Below, in pieces: positions 55,530 to 64,000 of a stretch of 64,000 nucleotides of DNA (its first letter is position 1; the number at the start of each line of letters is the position of its first letter). This stretch comes from Candidatus Trichofilum aggregatum (lineage in GTDB: Bacteria; Chloroflexota; Anaerolineae; Promineifilales; Promineifilaceae). Under the pieces are notes generated by a model. That model had not been told where the DNA came from. It worked only from the letters and a program-made list of their open reading frames with translations, and did not search any database. A program made the translations under genes and the position numbers. Location of the stretch: assembly GCA_016716885.1 (NCBI GenBank), contig JADJUV010000029.1, positions 29,085 to 93,084 of the forward strand, written 5' to 3'.

Positions 55530-58259
55530 ATGAGGGGCTATTACACGGATACACCACCGTTACAACACAATTTACTGCTGGGTAGTCTGCAAGTTTTGTT
55601 TTGGCTTTTTTTTCACCCGGCGGCCTGGCGTAACCATGTGGCCCGTATCGCCCCCGATTTGCCGCCTGATTTTTCGCTTATGCAGTTGAAGCGGCGTTAT
55701 TGGGGCAACAAAGCCTTATGGCGACTCCTTTTACTTACTTCGCTTACCTGGCCTGTGTTGGTGGCTTTGCTGGTGGCGGGTATCCTCAGCCTGTTTAATT
55801 TGGCCGGGGAAAATTTGCTTTTTGGAGTGGCGGTAGGCATCGCGGCCGCGGTATTACTTGCCTTCACCGCCAGCCTCACCGGGAGCGTCGCCATCGGCGT
55901 AGCCGTCGGGATAGCCGTCGGGGTTGTTGTCGGCGTAGGCGGCAGTTTTATCCTCAGCCCGTTCCTGCTACCCCCCGGTTTACCCGCCGATGATGCGTTG
56001 GGTATGCTGTTGGGGCTGGCCGGTGGGGTGGCGGGGGGCTTATCCTTTGCCGTAGCCACCGGCGTTGCGGGTGAAATGCCCGGCAGCGGCCGCAACACGA
56101 ACTACTCTCTCACCCGCCAGATCAGTGGCGTCGTGGTGGGGGTCTTCGTGGGGCTGACCTCTGGCTGGTTAACCAGCCGCCTGAGTGGCAGCCTCGTCGT
56201 CGGCGTCAGCATTGGTCTACCCTTTGGTCTGGCGGTTGGCTGGCGCACCAACAACTGGAAACAGGGCCTCTTTGCCGGACTCATCCTGGCGATCCTGGCC
56301 GTAACAGGGGGGTTGTTCACCATCTTACCTCCCTTTGGCCTGGGTGGGGCTTTAATCCTGATTACATTAGCCGCTTCTCTCTTCGCCTTGCCCTACGTCC
56401 TGGCCGAACGGCTGGCTGGCTCCTGGTCAGGTGCCTTGGCCGGGTCTCTGGGCAGTGGAGCCGGTTTTTTCTTTTTTGTCAGCGGCATTGGCCGCTTTGG
56501 GCCAGCGCTGGTTCTTACCCTCGTGGGGCTGCTGCTGGGGTTAACCCTGGCCTGGTGGCGACCTATTGTCCTCTACCCTTTGTTGGCCGTGTGGCACCGC
56601 CTCTTGTGGCAACTCGATGAAATGCGGCCGCGTTCCCCCCACTTTCTCCGCTGGCACTCAGCCTTCTGGGATGAGTTCCAACGGCTGCAACTGGTTAACC
56701 TGGACGAACACCTTCTGTTGGTGATGGGGCGTGATGGGGCCGAGGGGCAAAAAGCCTTAACCTACCTGCTGGCCGGGCGGCAGCGCTGGGCGGCCCAGGC
56801 GGTAGAAGTAGAGCTGGAAGCCCGGGAGTTGGAGCGCTGTGACAACGCGGCCGCGATTGCCCAGGCCCATCATCGGCTATCCGCCGGGGAACTCGCCGGG
56901 CCAGCCAGTGCCCTTCTGCGTAGCCTCAGCCGCCTCAGCCGGGACATAGAAGCCGCCCTGCAACAAGAGAGCAGTTATAACCAACGGTTAGCTCTCAGCA
57001 CCATTGAAGACCGTCTGGATGGATATGTACGCGAGTTGACCCGCAGTAGTGAGCCGTATGCCGACCGTTTCCAGACAGTTATCGTCCGGTGGCGGCAGAT
57101 CGTGGCCCACCAGGTAGCCCAATTAACCCAAACAGCCGAATTACGCCAGGAAATTGATAGCCCCTACGTCATTGGCGTGCCTCTGACTGACCAGCAGGAA
57201 ATTTTTGTAGGGCGCACGGATATTAGCGGCCGCATAGAGCAACTGTTATTAGACCGGCGGCAACCTCCGTTGTTCCTGTACGGCCAGCGGCGCATGGGCA
57301 AAACCAGTCTGCTCAACAACCTGGGGCGGTTGCTACCTAGCACTATTGTGCCCTTGTTTGTGGACTTGCAGGGGCCAGTCATATGGGCCAGTGATCATGC
57401 TGGTTTTTTGTACAACATGGCGCGGGGCATGGGTGATTCAGCACAGCGACAGCGGGGTTTGGCCCTGCCAACGCTGGCGCGAGAAACCTTAACGGCTGAC
57501 CCGTTTACTCGTTTTGATGAATGGCTAGATGAGGTAGAGCACATTGTCGGGCAGCGCACCGTTTTGCTGGCGCTCGATGAGTTTGAGGCCCTTCATCAGG
57601 CCATTCGCCAGGGGCGTTTTGCCGAGGAGTCGGTGTTGGGGATGTTGCGCCACCTGATTCAGCACCGACCCCGGTTTAAGGTGTTGTTAGCCGGTTCGCA
57701 CACGCTGGAGACGTTTCAGGAATGGGCCAGCTATTTGATTAATGTGCAGGTGGTACGGATTGGGTATTTGCATGAAGCAGAGGCTCTGCAATTAGTGGAG
57801 CGGCCGGTGCAGGATTTTGCGTTGCGCTACGACGCGGCCGCGACCCGGCGGGTGCTCCATCTCACCAAAGGGCACCCCTTCCTGGTGCAACTCCTCTGTG
57901 CCGAAATCGTGGCCCTTAAAAATGAACAAGCGCCAGCCGTCAGGCGGTTAGCGCAGGTGGCCGATGTGAACGCGGCCGCGCCGCAGGCTTTGGCCCACGG
58001 TAGTTTTTTCTTTGCCGATATTGAGCGCAATCAGGTGGATGGGCCGGGTTTGCACTTTTTGCGTTGGTTAGCCAGACAAGGAGAGGGCGCGGCCGCGGCC
58101 CCCCATCAGATAACCCACTGGTGGCATCAGCACAAAACCTCTGTCGAGATAACCCCCACAGAGGTTTTGTCTTCCCTACTCCAGCGTGAACTCATTGAGC
58201 AGAGTGAACAAGGTTACCGTTTCCAGGTTCCCCTCATCCAGCACTGGTTCACCACCTGA
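55530..58259 (+). CDS. Multi-spanning membrane protein with C-terminal STAND-like ATPase
   Basis: The protein has 909 residues. Residues about 65-360 are very hydrophobic, with perhaps nine to eleven membrane segments rich in Gly, Val and Ala (GVAVGIAVGVVVGVGG). A cytoplasmic linker with helices follows (about 360-550). An AAA_16-type ATPase begins near residue 560: EIFVGRTDISGRIEQLL, Walker A YGQRRMGKTS, Walker B VLLALDEFEAL, sensor region KVLLAGSHTLETF. A winged-helix-like tail reads FLVQLLCAEIVAL. It may turn a membrane signal into ATPase-driven control. Many palindrome copies encode Ala runs (NAAAPQ, GAAAAP). No named family is recognised. Confidence 0.8.
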   Translation: MRGYYTDTPPLQHNLLLGSLQVLFWLFFHPAAWRNHVARIAPDLPPDFSLMQLKRRYWGNKALWRLLLLTSLTWPVLVALLVAGILSLFNLAGENLLFGVAVGIAAAVLLAFTASLTGSVAIGVAVGIAVGVVVGVGGSFILSPFLLPPGLPADDALGMLLGLAGGVAGGLSFAVATGVAGEMPGSGRNTNYSLTRQISGVVVGVFVGLTSGWLTSRLSGSLVVGVSIGLPFGLAVGWRTNNWKQGLFAGLILAILAVTGGLFTILPPFGLGGALILITLAASLFALPYVLAERLAGSWSGALAGSLGSGAGFFFFVSGIGRFGPALVLTLVGLLLGLTLAWWRPIVLYPLLAVWHRLLWQLDEMRPRSPHFLRWHSAFWDEFQRLQLVNLDEHLLLVMGRDGAEGQKALTYLLAGRQRWAAQAVEVELEARELERCDNAAAIAQAHHRLSAGELAGPASALLRSLSRLSRDIEAALQQESSYNQRLALSTIEDRLDGYVRELTRSSEPYADRFQTVIVRWRQIVAHQVAQLTQTAELRQEIDSPYVIGVPLTDQQEIFVGRTDISGRIEQLLLDRRQPPLFLYGQRRMGKTSLLNNLGRLLPSTIVPLFVDLQGPVIWASDHAGFLYNMARGMGDSAQRQRGLALPTLARETLTADPFTRFDEWLDEVEHIVGQRTVLLALDEFEALHQAIRQGRFAEESVLGMLRHLIQHRPRFKVLLAGSHTLETFQEWASYLINVQVVRIGYLHEAEALQLVERPVQDFALRYDAAATRRVLHLTKGHPFLVQLLCAEIVALKNEQAPAVRRLAQVADVNAAAPQALAHGSFFFADIERNQVDGPGLHFLRWLARQGEGAAAAPHQITHWWHQHKTSVEITPTEVLSSLLQRELIEQSEQGYRFQVPLIQHWFTT

Positions 58260-58267
58260 ACCGTCTG

Positions 58268-58969
58268 CTACAAGATAAACTGCTGTAACTGAGGCGCTCG
58301 CCGCAACCGTTGCAAAATATTCTGCTTGATGCGGTAAACATCTACCACCGTGGCAAAATACTGGGCATACTGTTCTTGAATCTGCCCCGGCTTCAGATTA
58401 AGGATGAACGAGGCCACCAGAACGACCCGTTCCGCCTCATCCGTGATCAACTGCAACAAAACCCGCCATAACTCCGTCCGTTGCCCATCCATCCACTTAT
58501 CCGCTTCCACCTCTACCCGAATCGCTGGATGTCCGTACTCCACCATCTCCAATGAGGTTTCCTGGCGTCCTTTTTTCTGACGGTTAAAGTCCAACAGACA
58601 ACTATGAGCACATAGCTCCAGATAACGAAGTAATTGTTTCAATTCAGCAAATCGGTCAAATGTGAGGGGATTAATCTGTCGCCACATCCGTTCAAACGTG
58701 CGGTTGACCAGATATTGCACCTCTTCATCGCTGTACAGGACAGCCGGGTTTCGCTCAATCCAGTGGGCCACCAACGGGGTGTATTGTTGGTAAATACATT
58801 CCCAGGCCGCCTCATCACCACAAGCCGCCCGACGAAATAACTCATATCCAAAACCCGGGTCATACGTCTCCCGGCTTAAAAAACGCCTCGTCTCTTCCTG
58901 GCAATGGTGAAATAAGCTAGCCAGGGGCAACGTTTTTACATCCTGCTGAGTTAATCCGTTATTTCTCAT
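58268..58969 (-). CDS. ECF-like RNA polymerase sigma factor
   Basis: The protein has 233 residues. A sigma-70 region 2 pattern is seen in GDEAAWECIYQQYTPLVAHW, EVQYLVNRTFERMWRQINP and KQLLRYLELCAHSCLLDFNR. A region 4-like helix-turn-helix follows near the end (LNLKPGQIQEQYAQYF, VYRIKQNILQRLRR). It would direct RNA polymerase to a small set of promoters. No anti-sigma factor gene is adjacent; the membrane ATPase gene converges with it across nine bases. AAGGAAG precedes the ATG at 58969. Confidence 0.82.
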   Translation of the reverse strand: MRNNGLTQQDVKTLPLASLFHHCQEETRRFLSRETYDPGFGYELFRRAACGDEAAWECIYQQYTPLVAHWIERNPAVLYSDEEVQYLVNRTFERMWRQINPLTFDRFAELKQLLRYLELCAHSCLLDFNRQKKGRQETSLEMVEYGHPAIRVEVEADKWMDGQRTELWRVLLQLITDEAERVVLVASFILNLKPGQIQEQYAQYFATVVDVYRIKQNILQRLRRAPQLQQFIL

Positions 58970-59104
58970 GGCACACACTTCCTTTTATGAACACGCTGTA
59001 CGTCAAATAGCTATCGCGCAAGCCCCACCCTCTGGCCCTCTGCCTTCCATCTGCCAGGTAAAACCGTTACTCCCAGGAGATTGCATACTCCCCAAAATGA
59101 ACAA

Positions 59105-59225
59105 TCCATCCCTCCCTTCCGAAGGGAAGGGGCAACTATTCGTGTCGTTTTTGAGGGCATACGCCTCAAAAAACGACACGATATAACATTCCCCCGCCCC
59201 TGGGGGCGGGGTTAGGTGGGGAAAA
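59105..59225. repeat. Family C-related element, second TTTTTTGA variant
   Basis: CCCTTCCGAAGGGAAGGGG, then the hairpin TGTCGTTTTTGAGGGC...GCCTCAAAAAACGACA, then CCCCGCCCCTGGGGGCGGGG with TTAGG. It is closest to 50186-50346. Confidence 0.72.
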
Positions 59226-59247
59226 CCCGAGATGCACTGCCCCGTTA

Positions 59248-59478
59248 CTACCCTGTTTCTGAACTGTCCGCAGAGTTTCGCGCTGTGATAATTTCGGCAA
59301 TTTGGGTCTGGATGTAGGTCAGGAAATCTTCAAGCTGGGCAAACCCTTTGCGTAGACCCGTAATAGGGTCCTCAACGCTATAGCGCCAACTGAGCGTTTC
59401 GCCATTGTCCTGGCTACGTTCAGGCCACAACTTAAGGAGATAAATATAGTAACAGGCTGATTGAGACATTTGGTTCAT
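59248..59478 (-). CDS. Small hypothetical protein
   Basis: The 76-residue protein starts MNQMSQSACYYIYLLKLWPERS and continues ETLSWRYSVEDPITGLRKGFAQLEDFLTY in pattern. The order W-R-x-S/L-E-D-P-x-T-G-x-R-x-G-F-x-x-L-E is a compact conserved block that I associate with small chloroflexotal proteins of unknown role. A GGAGAA site six bases before ATG 59478 supports translation from here. It stands between the sigma factor gene and the second SARP gene. Confidence 0.6.
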   Translation of the reverse strand: MNQMSQSACYYIYLLKLWPERSQDNGETLSWRYSVEDPITGLRKGFAQLEDFLTYIQTQIAEIITARNSADSSETG

Positions 59479-59716
59479 TTCAATTTCTCCAGAAGGGCAA
59501 CTGGGACCCTGAGAGGCGTGCCTACAGGTGTTATATGCTTGCTTTTGCCTGGACAATCCGATAATCTCACCCGGCAACCCGTTATGAGTCGAATTTTTCC
59601 TTCGTCCGTCTTTGCTCTAATAAACCTACAATATCAAACCATGCGCTAATTGATCGCTAATTTGACCTACCTGTTCTGGGCAAACGTTCAGTTCAGGTCG
59701 TTTTATTATCACCATT

Positions 59717-62607
59717 ATGAAAGGTCAATCTGCTACGGGTCAGGATTTACATCTGGCACTCTTGGGACGCCCTATCATCAACCTGGGCGGCGTGTCCTTG
59801 CGGGAGCGCGACGTTATTCCCTTGAAAATGCAGGCTTTGTTGTGTTATTTGGTGATGAACCCTGGGGAACATGATCGGGAGATGCTGGCGACGCTTTTGT
59901 GGGGGGAGTCTACTACCCAACAATCACGAACCAGTTTACGCACGGATTTGGCCCGCACGGCGGGCCGCCTCGATAGCTGCCTGCATATCAAACGCTCTTC
60001 TTTGGCGTTTAATCAGACCACGCGGTATTGGTTAGATGTGGAAGAGTTCAGCCACTATTTGGCGAAGAGTCCTACCGCGGAACAGTTGCGGCGAGCCGTA
60101 TCACTTTACCAGGGGGAATTTCTGGATGGGGTTTTTGTCCCCAATGCCCCTGATTTTGAGGATTGGTTGGTGGGGCAACGGGAGCGGTTACGTGAGATGG
60201 CGCTTCAGGCATTGGCGCAACTGGTCAATTATTCGTTGGCCCAAAAAGGGTACCCGGAGGGGATCACGTATGCCAAGCAGTTGCTCCGCCTGGATCCGTG
60301 GCGTGAAGAAGCACATCGGGATTTAATGCGTTTGCTGGCTTTGAGTGATCAGCGCAGTGCGGCGCTGGAGCAGTTTGAGAAATGCCGGGGCATTCTGGCG
60401 ACTGAGTTTGGGGTAGAGCCAGGGCTGGAAACGGTGCGTCTGGCGGAGCAGATAAGGCACGATTTACTGCGGCCGCAACCCACCGCCACCCCCATTCCTA
60501 TCGCCCACCCGGCCCCCTTCCAACCCCCGCCCGACCTGCCCTACTTTGTCAACCGGGAAACCCTCCTGGCCCAAATAAAAGCCGCCATCGCTAGCCAACC
60601 CGGACGATTCGCGGTAATCGGTATGGGCGGCATGGGCAAAAGTAGTTTTGCCATCCACCTGGCTCACCAGATACGAGATCAGTTCCCTGATGGGGTTTTG
60701 TGGGCGGATGTGAGCCATGACGACCCCATTGGGCTGATTGACCGCTGGGCTGAGGCGTATGGTTGTGATTTTCGGGCCGTAGCGGACGAGGCCAGCCGCG
60801 CGGCCGCGTTGCGTGATATTCTCAAGGACAAAAAGGCGCTGCTTATTCTGGATGACGTGGATTCCGTAAGTCGGGTGCGGCCGCTTCTCCCGGATAACTT
60901 CCCTGGCACAGTTCTCTTCACCACGCGTGATGAAGATGTCGCCTTTCATCTGAAAGCCACCCGGTTTCGCCTGGAAGAGCTAGACAGCAGCGATGGCCTG
61001 ACCTTACTCCGGCAGGTGGTGGGAAGAACGGGTGGGGCGTGAGCTTGCGGCCGCGAACCAACTCTGCACCCTGTTGCAAAACCTGCCTCTGGCCCTCAAC
61101 ATTGCCGCCCAACGGCTGGCCCTGCGCCACCAGATGCACCTGCGCGACATGGTAGCCCGCCTGCAACGGGAAAAGAGCCGCCTATCCGCCTTGGATGAAC
61201 AGGAACAGGCGGTGCGGGTCTCGTTTCTAGTAAGCTGGCGTGCCCTGGACGACAGGCAGAAACGGTCCTTTGCCCTTCTGGGCCTCTTTGCTGGACGCTC
61301 CTTCACCGTGGACGCCTTGATCGCCATCGCCGACCGCGATCCTTACGAAACCGAGGATCAACTATTCGCCCTCAACGCGCTTTGCCTGGTAACACCTACG
61401 GCCGATGGCCGTTACCGACAACACGCGCTCCTGGCCGAATTTGCCCGCGAACACCTGACCGACGAAGAGGCAGATCGGCGGCTGGTTGAGTTTTATCTCG
61501 TTTTAGCCCAGGCAAACGGGCGGGATTACGATGCCTTAAGGCCGGAGTGGGAAAACTTGATGGCGGGGATGGAAGCGGCTTACAAACGGGAGATGTGGGC
61601 TGAGGTGTTGGGGTATAGTGAGGCGTTAACAGAGGCATGGTTTGCCCGCGGCCGCTACACGGAAGCACGGCAGGGGTATGAATGGGCGGTGGCGGCCGCG
61701 GCTGCTGTGGTTGATGAGAAGCTAAAGGCCAAGAACCTATTTCGTTGGGCACAGGCCTGCCTGGAACAATCAGATAATCAACAGGCGGAACAACTGGTGG
61801 ATCAAAGTCTTGAGCTTTTTCGCCAACAAAATGATTTGGCCGGGCAAGCGTCAAATCCTAAAATCAAGCCTGCGGTTAGAGAGCATTCAGACTGAAAGCG
61901 ATTTCCAGAAAGCCTTGCACCTTCTTTCATCCAGCCAAAATCGCGTACACAAATTCACGACGAGAAGGGGGAATCCGAGGCGATCCATCAACAAGCTCGG
62001 TTTACTATCTGCGCGGTGAGTATGAATCAGCCAAGAGACTGGCTTATATCGCCTTAGAAAAAGAGAAACAATCGGTGATTTTAAGGGTCAAATTGTTCTT
62101 TACGCCTCTTGTCTGTTATCGTGATTGGGCCGCAACCACCAGATTGGAGCTTGTCCACCCAATATCGCCTAAAAGCACTTGACCTGAGCAAAACACATCT
62201 TCATGAGCAGAGCATGCCCTGGCTCTAGTATGCTAGCCAGTGCCTTATTAGAACAAAAAAACTGTTTCAGGCGGAAACTTTGCTCGGCCAAAGTCTCGCC
62301 ATTTTGCGCCGTATTGGTGCTCGACGAGGCTTGGTAATGGCCTTACTAAATTTATGTCGAGTCAAACATGCACAACAAGAATTAGCCACGGCCCTGAAAT
62401 TAGGTGAGGAGAGTTTAACCTTGAGTCGTGATCTCCCAGACCCGCTTATCTTGCTCAATGTGCTGGTTGAACTAGGCGATTTATGTTTTCTTATTGGAAA
62501 CACAACAGGCAAAACAACTCTTTGCCGAAGGTTATCAACGGGCAAATGAAATAAACCACACAGGGTGGTGTCGCACGATGAAAACTCGCCTGGACCAATT
62601 TAATTAA
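59717..62607 (+). CDS. AfsR-like SARP / NB-ARC / TPR regulator (several frameshifts)
   Basis: ATG 59717 opens an N-terminal winged helix (LHLALLGRPIINLGG, WGESTTQQSRTSLRTDLART) and BTAD domain (FEDWLVGQRERLREMALQ, PWREEAHRDLMRLLALSDQR). The NB-ARC NTPase starts at about residue 270 with VNRETLLAQI, Walker A GMGGMGKSS, Walker B LLILDDVDS and TTRDED. At 61028-61036 one G is missing; the next frame continues EERVGRELAAANQL to NDLAGQAS (about 61855). Further shifts follow, with TPR-like pieces (YYLRGEYESAKRLAYIALEK, LGQSLAILRRIGARRGL, LKLGEESLTLSRDL) to a stop at 62607. It is probably a STAND transcription activator; the 3' third may be decayed. Confidence 0.8.
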
Positions 62608-62623
62608 CTAGCTGGCTGTCGGA

Positions 62624-62767
62624 AAAGTCCGACTTTTAATCTTCAGGCGATATTGTGTCTCGTGTACACACCGATAGCCTAATAGCCAAAAGTCGGACTT
62701 TTTGGCGTTCTCGGACAAACTGCGAGAAGTCAGACTTTTTCTGTGATATCCAAAAGTCTGACTTCTC
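62624..62767. terminator. Paired hairpins between convergent genes
   Basis: AAAAGTCCGACTTTT (62624-62638) recurs as AAAAGTCGGACTTTTT (62687-62702). GAGAAGTCAGACTTTT (62724-62739) pairs with AAAAGTCTGACTTCTC (62752-62767). The last is a good bidirectional terminator between the SARP gene and the minus-strand gene. Confidence 0.7.
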
Positions 62768-62786
62768 AGGGATACTGACGCTTCGC

Positions 62787-63999
62787 TTATGGTTTAGGAG
62801 GATCAGGGTACGTTTCTGGACCACGAATAATCCAACCACCCCACCCAACCAATTGTGTCCACTTTGCCACAAACTCTTGATAAGCCGTCTCGTCTTGTGG
62901 AATGACCGTGCCGAGAAGTTCTGTTTTGAGATCGATCAGTTGTTTGGCATGTAATGGTATTGGGCCATCTACAGCTTCAATGGGTTCACCGGTCAAGGCA
63001 TTCAGGTAAGTTTCAAAGCGACTATACAAGACATCCTTTTCTGCAATATTATCCTCAGGATGAATAGCCAGGTTTTCTGTCCAGCCGTTAGCCCGTCTAT
63101 GGGTAACTACCTTTTCCTCTTCTAAGATTCTGTAAACCTCCTGTATCACCTCGCTCCTGATCAACGGCAAGATGGCGTTAATATAGGGCTAGAATTTCAT
63201 CGTTGTCCCAATCCATGACTTCCTTCAGCGGCTTTTTGTTAAGATCACCATCGTGTTGATACAACCAGAATTTTGTATCCTTCACATCTGTGAATTGTTC
63301 CCTTTCGTCCCAGATTGGACTTTAACCCTGTTTTCTTGTGTTTCCCAACGTTCTTTGAGTCGGGCCGCCCACAGTTGATGGGCCTGAATTTCATTAATGT
63401 TTTGCCATAAATCCGCGGCCTGCACTGGAGTTACCGGATGTTCTTTATCGTTAGCAGAAACTCCTCTGGCAGGTTATCAAGCAAAATATCCTGGCATGAG
63501 CGAGCAATGGGCGGCCCCACTACAATCGCTCCATAAACATCGGCAAAAATCTCTTCTAACCAGTTAAGACACCAGTCTGGTAACTTCTGCGCCTTCAATA
63601 CGTTCCAGGGAGCATTCGCGCCAAACCGACCATGCCAATATACGTAATGGCCAACCCGTGCGCTGTAGGCTGTAAATCATGCTTTACTAAAAGTGACGTA
63701 AAGGAAATGCTTAAGGCGACCGGCATTGGTAACAACACGTGCTCTTCCACCATTGCCCATGTAGGTGATAGCCTTGTGCTTTCATAGAGGAGTCCCGCGT
63801 CAAAGCTGGTTGCAATGCTTGTTGAGCTAGAATGTTCTGCTTTCTAAAAAGTGATCACGTACGGTAGCAGATCCATAAAATCCGCTGTGCATGCCGGGTG
63901 AACGACACAGATCAAACCAACCTGATCAAGCGGGTCCCGCAAGATGTATTCAACCGGGTACTCACGAGGAGGGTGTAATTTTTCCTGTTCAAAATTATT
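62787..63999 (-). pseudogene. Degraded unknown gene, incomplete at the window end
   Basis: The readable 3' part (63170-62787) ends LVGWGGWIIRGPETYPDPPKP. Upstream, pieces in other frames read EIQAHQLWAARLKERWETQE, WCLNWLEEIFADVYGAIVVG and, at 63999-63844, HPPREYPVEYILRDPLDQVG. Together they look like one protein of over 380 residues with at least three frameshifts. The LEEIFADVYGAIVVGP segment is striking, but I cannot assign a family. The iterated palindrome is absent. Low read quality near a contig end is a possible cause. Confidence 0.5.
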
Positions 64000-64000
64000 C

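Overview
The window looks like a stretch of a Chloroflexota chromosome, probably an Anaerolineae-type filamentous or sludge lineage. This is inferred from the gene set and was not tested by a search. Evidence: DUF2723 and DUF4012 envelope proteins, large DUF11/VWA surface proteins with TPTNTP-type linkers, secreted proteins ending in a YLP motif, an SH3b protein with Thr/Pro linkers, AfsR-like SARP regulators, and many dispersed hairpin repeats between genes. GC content looks like roughly 54-55%. Several genes are broken at short homopolymers, which suggests residual indel errors of long-read assembly mixed with some real decay. The first 190 bases and the last 2 kb are the least reliable parts.

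Layout. 1-3.8 kb: envelope genes (DUF2723 C-terminus, DUF4012, SH3b protein). 4.0-7.2 kb: a stand-alone CheY-like regulator and htpG. 7.4-14.1 kb: two large surface proteins. 14.4-15.9 kb: nicotinate phosphoribosyltransferase. 16.3-21.3 kb: a divergent catabolic cluster (acyl-CoA dehydrogenase, RidA, enoyl-CoA hydratase family, and a fused FAD-monooxygenase/old-yellow-enzyme protein) that fits aerobic 2-aminobenzoyl-CoA or salicylyl-CoA degradation. 21.5-23.9 kb: an AT-richer patch of gene fragments and a DUF433/DUF5615 toxin-antitoxin-like pair. 24.1-27.7 kb: carbonic anhydrase lipoprotein with a VHL-beta-like domain, DinB, HAD hydrolase, Cys-rich protein. 28.2-36.3 kb: BadF-type sugar kinase, two YdjC/ChbG deacetylases, a membrane Ser/Thr kinase, DUF1801, VOC, CNB-DUF1003 and a HicB-like protein. 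36.7-40.6 kb: M28 peptidase, GPH-type transporter, CysQ-like phosphatase. 40.7-48 kb: cystathionine beta-synthase, CBS-pair protein, FprA-like ferredoxin-NADP reductase, Rpn/DUF2887 protein, tandem RNase H, tRNA-Leu(CAG) and a membrane protein with three copies of a 40-residue motif. 48-50 kb: a broken WxW-repeat lipoprotein. 50.5-62.6 kb: a regulatory island of two SARP-ATPase regulators, a PAS/GAF histidine kinase, a membrane STAND-like ATPase and an ECF-like sigma factor. 62.8-64 kb: a degraded unknown gene.

The most striking signal belongs to no gene. The NotI palindrome GCGGCCGC, often extended to CGCGGCCGCG, occurs about 99 times by hand count, against about two expected at this base composition. 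It lies mostly inside genes, in all reading frames (Ala-Ala-Ala, Arg-Gly-Arg, Arg-Pro), and is missing from several patches that look foreign or fast-evolving. This is a highly iterated palindrome in the sense of cyanobacterial HIP1, but with a different sequence. Three further families of palindromic intergenic elements (called A, B and C below) are scattered through the window.
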